DNA from: Plantago ovata
Lineage: Eukaryota; Streptophyta; Magnoliopsida; Lamiales; Plantaginaceae
Direction: 5' to 3'
Assembly (NCBI GenBank): GCA_028274465.1
Contig: CM051456.1
Location: 114,133,397-114,197,396, forward strand
DNA length: 64,000 nucleotides
Part shown: piece after piece, positions 58,868-64,000 of the stretch
Layout: each line of letters begins with the position of its first letter
How positions within the stretch are numbered: position 1 is the first letter of the stretch
The notes under the pieces: model-generated
Told to the model about the DNA's origin: nothing
Database searches by the model: none
The model's input: only the letters and a program-made list of their open reading frames with translations
Program-made: the position numbers and the translations under genes

Positions 58868-59103
58868 TCCAACTTATAGGTCGGGTTCAAGTTACTACGA
58901 AGATAAATGGGGAACCATTATTAGTCTTCACTATAAATATAATGGGGGACCACTATGTTAAGCAGTGTTGGTGATGGTGTTGCCTTTGTATTTGGTCCCG
59001 AACATTACTTATATATTTTTTTTAATTAATAAAATTTTTACCGTTTATAAAAAATTATTAATCTTCACTTGCCGCCGGTTAAAAAAATATTAAAATAAAA
59101 GAA
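58868..59103 (+). mobile_element. Retroposon with 18-bp TSD (outer of a nested pair)
   Basis: Flanked by perfect ATACGGGGCGTAATTGTC (58850-58867 and 59103-59120; the flanking A is shared with the tail). The insert ends in an A-rich tail (AAAAAAATATTAAAATAAAAG). No ORF is recognised. It hosts a second, younger insertion. Confidence 0.7.
58933..59053 (+). mobile_element. LINE 3'-end fragment nested in the retroposon, 16-bp TSD
   Basis: Flanked by ATTATTAGTCTTCACT (58917-58932) and ATTATTAATCTTCACT (59054-59069), one mismatch. The insert ends TTAATTAATAAAATTTTTACC...TATAAAAA, as in other plant LINE tails. Confidence 0.65.
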
Positions 59104-59120
59104 TACGGGGCGTAATTGTC

Positions 59121-60439
59121 AAAAAGGAGGAATATGGAAAACCAAAAAGTCATTTGCCTCGTATTGCGAAAGATGAAAAATCGGTGGAAGAAGGGTACAA
59201 TAGACAGGTCCCTTGGAGTGAGCATCAGCCTCTCAAACGAAGCCACGTGTGCTAAGACATGGATGATTGTATCTGTGGGTCCCAGTATCTGTCGGCCTTG
59301 ATAGCAAAAACTATTAAACAAAGGGATAAGACAACGCGGCCGGACACGTGGCGGATTTGTGGGGGCAGATGGATATTCAAGAAGTGTGGATGAAGGGTCA
59401 AGATCTCTATTAATGGATCCATGTCGGTTTGGCATCGGGGTCGGGTCCCGCCCACTCGGACAACTGGACGGTTTGACGGACGTGCCTGTCTTCATTGCTT
59501 GCTCTTCTAGTCCATCCATCTTACCATGATGAATTATGATGCTATGTTCTAGTATTCGTGTCCTTTAAATATACTTTCGGTTATGGCACCGCACGTGTTT
59601 CAATCACGTGACCTGTCGTTCTTGCCATTTCCATTGGACATAGATTGATTTGTGAACAAGGGTGGAATACTGAGAAAGTGAGAAACTTGAGGGAGGGATA
59701 CTTCAAATGATTCCCATGATGGCAAAAACAAAGTGAAACTATTTATCATCCAACAGTCGGTTCAAATAAGTTATGTCTAAATTGCTTAGATGTTTTATAT
59801 AAATTAAAGTGTTGAAATTAAGGAAAGACCATTTTTTCTATCTCACACAATTTAACAGTGGAACAACATAATTTAAAAAGTATTTTAACAATCAAACAAC
59901 TATCCGTATAAATATGGACTGCATGGTTCCACCTCAAATTTAATTTTAAGAGAGTTAAAAAAGAGTAAATGTTACTTATACCAAATGCACTTTTATTTTT
60001 TAGAATCAATCATAAAATTGCTCTAAAGTTAAGCATGATTGCACATGAGTAATTTTAGAATATGTGATCCGCTAGAAAGTTTTTATGTAAACGCACGAGT
60101 AAGGATGAAAGTGTGCGGAAAATGATATTTTTTTTGTAAGTGAGCTTATCACCTAGATAACATTCTAGAAGTAACCCTACCAACCCAAGGAATTGGTAGG
60201 TGTTCGAGGACCGCACACATTCTCTTAGCTTTTATATGCCTTGAATACTATGAAGAAACACACTACCAATCCATCCAAACTTTTTGCCCCATACCCCTAA
60301 TATAATTTGCTCTTGTATAACAAATTAACAATCGAACCCTCTAACAAAATGACTCTGATAAAATCAGCTGTGAAAAGTTACAAACCGACTAAAAAATGCT
60401 CATTTCTTGCTTAAACAGGGCAGCAGCAGCAGCAACAAC
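59121..60439. other. Intergenic spacer, no gene seen
   Basis: The open frames at 59079-59519 on both strands lack recognisable domains. No RNA gene or bounded repeat seen. Confidence 0.45.
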
Positions 60440-60759
60440 CCAGCAAGAGGTGACTTCAAGACGTGCGTAGAACTGTAGAAGGATGGATCAACTGCAAGAT
60501 GTGGAGGTTCAGTTCGTGTATAGGAAGCCAATAAGGTCACAATGCACTAGCTAATGAAGAAAAAAGACTTTTGGACGCAAACAACTAGCTACTTCTGAAC
60601 GAACTTTTATTTATATTTTGGGATAGTTGTTATTGGCTCAATGATGTAATTAATTTAGATGCTTTAAATTCTGTAAGACTTGTATTTGGACGGTTGGACC
60701 TCCTAGTTTAATCTATGAATGAATCTTATTTCCTAAAAAAAAAAAAAAAAAAAAAAAGT
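60440..60759 (+). mobile_element. 5'-truncated LINE with poly-A tail
   Basis: The left part encodes the C-terminal RNase H tail with a frameshift (VEVQFVYRKANK, then ALANEEKRLLDANN). An untranslated end and a 23-nt A run follow (60736-60758). No clear TSD found. Confidence 0.6.
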
Positions 60760-60812
60760 AAACTGTACTACTTAGGACCTACTTCATATATGTATGTATA
60801 CTACTATTAATC

Positions 60813-60945
60813 AAGAAATTATCAAGATGCAACTATTCGAAATATATGTTATATGTATACTAAGAATTTATCAAGATGCAACTATTCGATATATATGTAT
60901 ACAGTATACTATTAATCAAGAATTTATCAAGATGCAACTATTCGA
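60813..60945. repeat. Three tandem copies of a 28-bp motif
   Basis: AAGAATTTATCAAGATGCAA followed by CTATTCGA occurs at 60813-60840, 60862-60889 and 60917-60945, with period about 50 bp. Non-coding. Confidence 0.85.
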
Positions 60946-61528
60946 AGTTATTATTGAAGTGTTGAAACCAGAGTAAATCAGATTTTTCACATAACATGTC
61001 GAGACAAGGAAACAGTAGCACTCAAAATGTGAATATAGATGTCCAAGTACTGGATATAAAATAGATAGACCACATTCAATGGATTATTAACCCAAGTCGG
61101 AACAAATACAAATTTTTTAACAGCAGGGAACATAATTACATCTGCCTAGATTCACTATAGTCTAGGATTAAGGAATCTTTTGTACAATGAAGTACTATTT
61201 CTTATTAATCTGTTCAGTTTTTTCACATGAAGGGAGAAAAATGTCAGAAATGTGCATCAAAATAATTTACTAGTGCAATGTAACACTAAGTTTACCATGA
61301 TTTCCATTTACAAATGATTTGAACCTGGTGTTTTTTCCTTCAGAAAGTTGTCATACATAAGAAGTGATCATATAGGCATGCATGAATCTCACACACACTC
61401 ATGTACTTGAAATAGACAAAGGCATCCTTGATATGTTGAATTAAGTGGTTAGAAAATCAATGCAGAATTACAGATTTACCGCTTATTCATGCAGACATAG
61501 GAGGTAGAGTTTCATTGTTCTCCTGAGC

Positions 61529-63896
61529 TCAACTCTGAGAGTTGATAGATGGTGGACTTTCCAGCCGAATGTAGTCGTACATGATGCCTTGGAACGGGCT
61601 GCTACTCTTTGCTTGGGTCAAATATATTGTGTTTTCTCCATCAACGAGTTGAGCGGCTGGAACATCCACACTAAATAACCAATAGATTCCATGAATTCCA
61701 TGCCTGGCTATTGCATTATCCAGACCTATTACCCCGGTTGAAAACAATGGGGGATTTGAAGCTGCATCATTGATCCGAACCTAGAAAAAGAGTCCAATTT
61801 CAGCTACTGGGAAGACTATTATATGAAGAAAAGAGGGGGGGGGGGGAGGTAAATGTTCTTGTTACTATACTTTATACTTGCATGCTCGCACGCCAGTTGC
61901 TGAGCTTTAAGAACTAGTCAATCATAGTTTACCTGTAAATCAGAATTGTGTGCTGATGCAAGTGCCAACCGCAGCGTGTAGGTACCATCATCTCCATCTG
62001 GGTCGTCCATACTGAATTTAATTTGCCATGTCGTGCTCTTGTATGCACGATCACCAACTTTCCTATACAGGAATGGTGGTGTTCAATAAGATTTTGAGAA
62101 AACAAGAACTAAAGGATTCATAACAGTAGAGAAAAGATACAGTAAGAAACATTGATGAAAATTGGATACAACTTGAAGGCATCATCATATACCAAAACCG
62201 GCACACTGTTTTTATTGAGAATCAGAAATATAGATGTAAATAATCTATCCTTGGGGTTTACATGAATGCCAAGCATCAAGTGATATGCATACACCACTAA
62301 TTCCATCAAGAAAATTTAAAGCAAAATTTCACCCTTATAAGATCAACCTTTTTACGTGCATGATGTTACTGTAAATTGTAATGCATCCATTTCAACAAAC
62401 CATGATTTCACACTCCAGGTCACAAAAGTATCGCGGACAATCAGGAAAACCAAATAGCATCACAAACATAAAAACTTGTTTTATTTGCTTTCTACCAGTT
62501 AGTGGAACCCAACTTTCTAATGATAAAGTGGAAAAGGAAAACACGAGTGTAAGAAATGAATTTTCCTTCTTCCCCTCAGCCATAAATGGTGGTTTAGGAA
62601 CATTCTACTTGCATGCATCATGTAGTTATACACATCCATGTGGCCTCTTTTTGTCTGTGCTGCTCTGGTTGCACATCTCTCTTAAACCTCTTCCTGAGTT
62701 GACCTTTTCTTTTTTACCCCTTTTTCCTTTGTTTCTTTTAGCTGAGGGATCTCGATTCCATTGTGGCTGGGTTGCTCAAATTTCACTCGCAAGATGAAAA
62801 TGGCAGCCAGTTGGGAGTGCTAATAACATCCCAATCCAGTTTGTAATAGTGAAATAGAAGTTGATGCCTAACATGACCACAATCAAGAGCAGCCCAGGTA
62901 ACGTTGTAAAGGAAAAGGCTAAAGCAAAGCCATGACGGCAAGTACATCGCCTCCACAGTAGATACTTACAATTAGAGAAAACGGTGAAACATACACACCA
63001 ACCCCAAAAACGACAGACAAAACCCTGAGGGACACCGAATTGCAAATCATATTGAGAAATGGTAGGCCAAACCAGAGAATTACGATGAAGAGAATCATGA
63101 ACAGTAGGATCCAGTACTGGTCTGAGCTTTCAAACATTATCTCAAACATTTGAAGGGCCGGCTTGGAGCATAACCCCAAATGTGTAGTATAGGACGGTAC
63201 ACCAAAAGTGGAGTTGACTTGTACCGAGTAAACCATCTGCTACTAGATAATAGAGCATCCATATATAATTGGACAGCATAGACGCCATTATAGGATAAGG
63301 GTGGAACTCATTTATTCCACTTGAGCCTTTCTTAAATAAGTTGCAAAACACTAGCAACGGATGCAATACAAACAATGCCAGAAATACCAGTCTAGCAAAG
63401 ATGCTAAGGACCACACTATATACATGCATGCTGTAGAAAAGCCAAGTTTTAGCCGATGTGTAGAAAAGTAAAGATCTTCTGGAAAAAAAAAAAAAAACCT
63501 TCTCCGTTTTCCTCCAAAAATTTGACTAAAAACGATATGATTTGTTATTCATACCATGATCACTCAAAATAGTAAACCAATGACTTTTCAACTCTAATAT
63601 AAGCATTACTTAAAGGAACTCACAGACAATCAGAGATCAGACCCATTTGAATATCGAACTTAAAATCAAAGACCAGTTCTGGAAAGAACTCATAAATAAT
63701 ACGCCGTCCTAATCAAATAAACAAAAATGAATACTACAAATTTGACAGGTTACCATAGAAGTAAATTTGGTTCACATACCTTGTAACCTGCGCGAAGAAC
63801 CAATCTGTTGTGTAATCACTAACGCCCACTGTGAATACTAAATCTTCATCCGGATACAAATCAGCATATCTTTCCCACAATCCATATTGTCTAAAC
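61529..63896 (-). CDS. Rhamnogalacturonate lyase, last three exons
   Basis: Cleaves the rhamnogalacturonan-I backbone of pectin in the cell wall. Exons on the minus strand: 63780-63896 (FRQYGLWERYADLYPDED, DWFFAQVTR), 61933-62062 (KVGDRAYKSTTWQIKF, GTYTLRLALASAHNSDLQ) and 61529-61780 (VRINDAASNPPLFSTGVIG, ARHGIHGIYWLFSVDVPA, FQGIMYDYIRLES), ending PPSINSQS. All junctions are GT-AG and the phases match (AG|G, then phase 0). This is the C-terminal carbohydrate-binding-like domain of polysaccharide lyase family 4; the catalytic domain lies beyond the right edge. The exon upstream of 63896 is not resolved; a possible mini-exon near 63970 is uncertain. The second intron (62063-63779) holds a SWEET relic. 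Confidence 0.9.
62790..63429 (-). pseudogene. Intronless SWEET sugar transporter relic inside an RG-lyase intron
   Basis: The first frame from 63429 reads LVFLALFVLHPLLVFCNLF, then KKGSSGINEFHPYPIMASML, then SNYIWMLYYLVAD: the first MtN3/saliva repeat with its FxxIxKxxS..EFxPYP core. A shift near 63150 leads to YWILLFMILFIVILWFG and SLRVLSVVFGVGVYVSPFSL (start of the second repeat, with the YxSP motif). A further shift gives EAMYLPSWLCFSLFLYNVTW, and another NFYFTITNWIGMLLAL (cf. the family's IPNGxG). At least three frameshifts make it dead. SWEET genes normally have several introns; none remain, so it is probably a retrocopy. It lies on the same strand as the host gene and is spliced out with the intron. 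Confidence 0.7.
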
Positions 63897-64000
63897 CTGT
63901 TAAGAATTGAAATCGTTACAAATCCTTACTGGTCTTAGACTATGTCAATTGCTAAACATTTTCTTACCACATCTATAAAGGAACAGGAGATATTTAACTA

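Noticed and set aside
62381-62797. Plus-strand ORF of 138 residues in the RG-lyase intron
   Set aside because: Antisense to the host gene, no domain, low complexity.
63950-64000. Possible five-base mini-exon (ATGTG) of the RG lyase before 63896
   Set aside because: The acceptor and donor dinucleotides fit and the phase works, but such a tiny exon cannot be supported without a transcript.

Overview
The window is AT-rich nuclear DNA from a flowering plant, most likely a core eudicot. Supporting signs are spliced genes with GT-AG introns, a plant dehydrin, a P-class PPR protein, a plant neutral ceramidase, a rhamnogalacturonate lyase, and many plant-type transposons (LINEs, SINEs, Stowaway-, Tourist- and MULE-like elements, Helitron ends). 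I cannot name the species from sequence alone.

Left part (1-39100): eight DUF241 (Pfam PF03087, 'BPS1-like') genes form a tandem array, all on the minus strand. The first is cut by the window edge, six are intact single-exon genes of 262-269 residues, and the last carries a one-base frameshift. Each has a TATA box about 85-105 nt upstream of its ATG. Six share a conserved upstream block (CTACCAAGTGGC followed by CATGCAATGG). A second conserved block (GTACCACGTAGTGCAAAA) lies further upstream of four of them and also occurs as orphan copies. Genes 4/5 and 6/7 are recent segmental duplications that include their flanks. The spacers are crowded with insertions, several of them nested and dated relative to each other by target-site duplications (TSDs): a LINE inside a Stowaway-like MITE, a MULE-like element inside a SINE, two insertions that are little more than a poly-A tail, a CACTA end abutting an LTR-retrotransposon relic, and a broken Harbinger-like ORF1 element.

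Middle (39880-44500): a non-coding block of about 1.5 kb repeated three times in tandem, with no convincing gene. It is followed by an intronless P-class PPR gene closely resembling Arabidopsis At2g17670. From 47.8 to 49.9 kb there is a nested repeat complex: a MULE-like element with a 9-bp TSD, whose core is an array of AGCTCCGATCGGAGCT palindromes, lies inside an older inverted-repeat element.

Right part (50-64 kb): a nine-exon neutral ceramidase with all catalytic motifs, a dead LINE RNase H, a two-exon SKn-type dehydrin with tandem DRE/ABRE sites upstream, nested retroposons, and the 3' exons of a rhamnogalacturonate lyase. A 1.7-kb intron of that lyase carries an intronless, frameshifted SWEET sugar-transporter relic.

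The genes do not form a pathway. The main biological story is a locally expanding DUF241 family with conserved upstream elements, plus layered transposition. All functions are inferred from recognised motifs; no database search was run.
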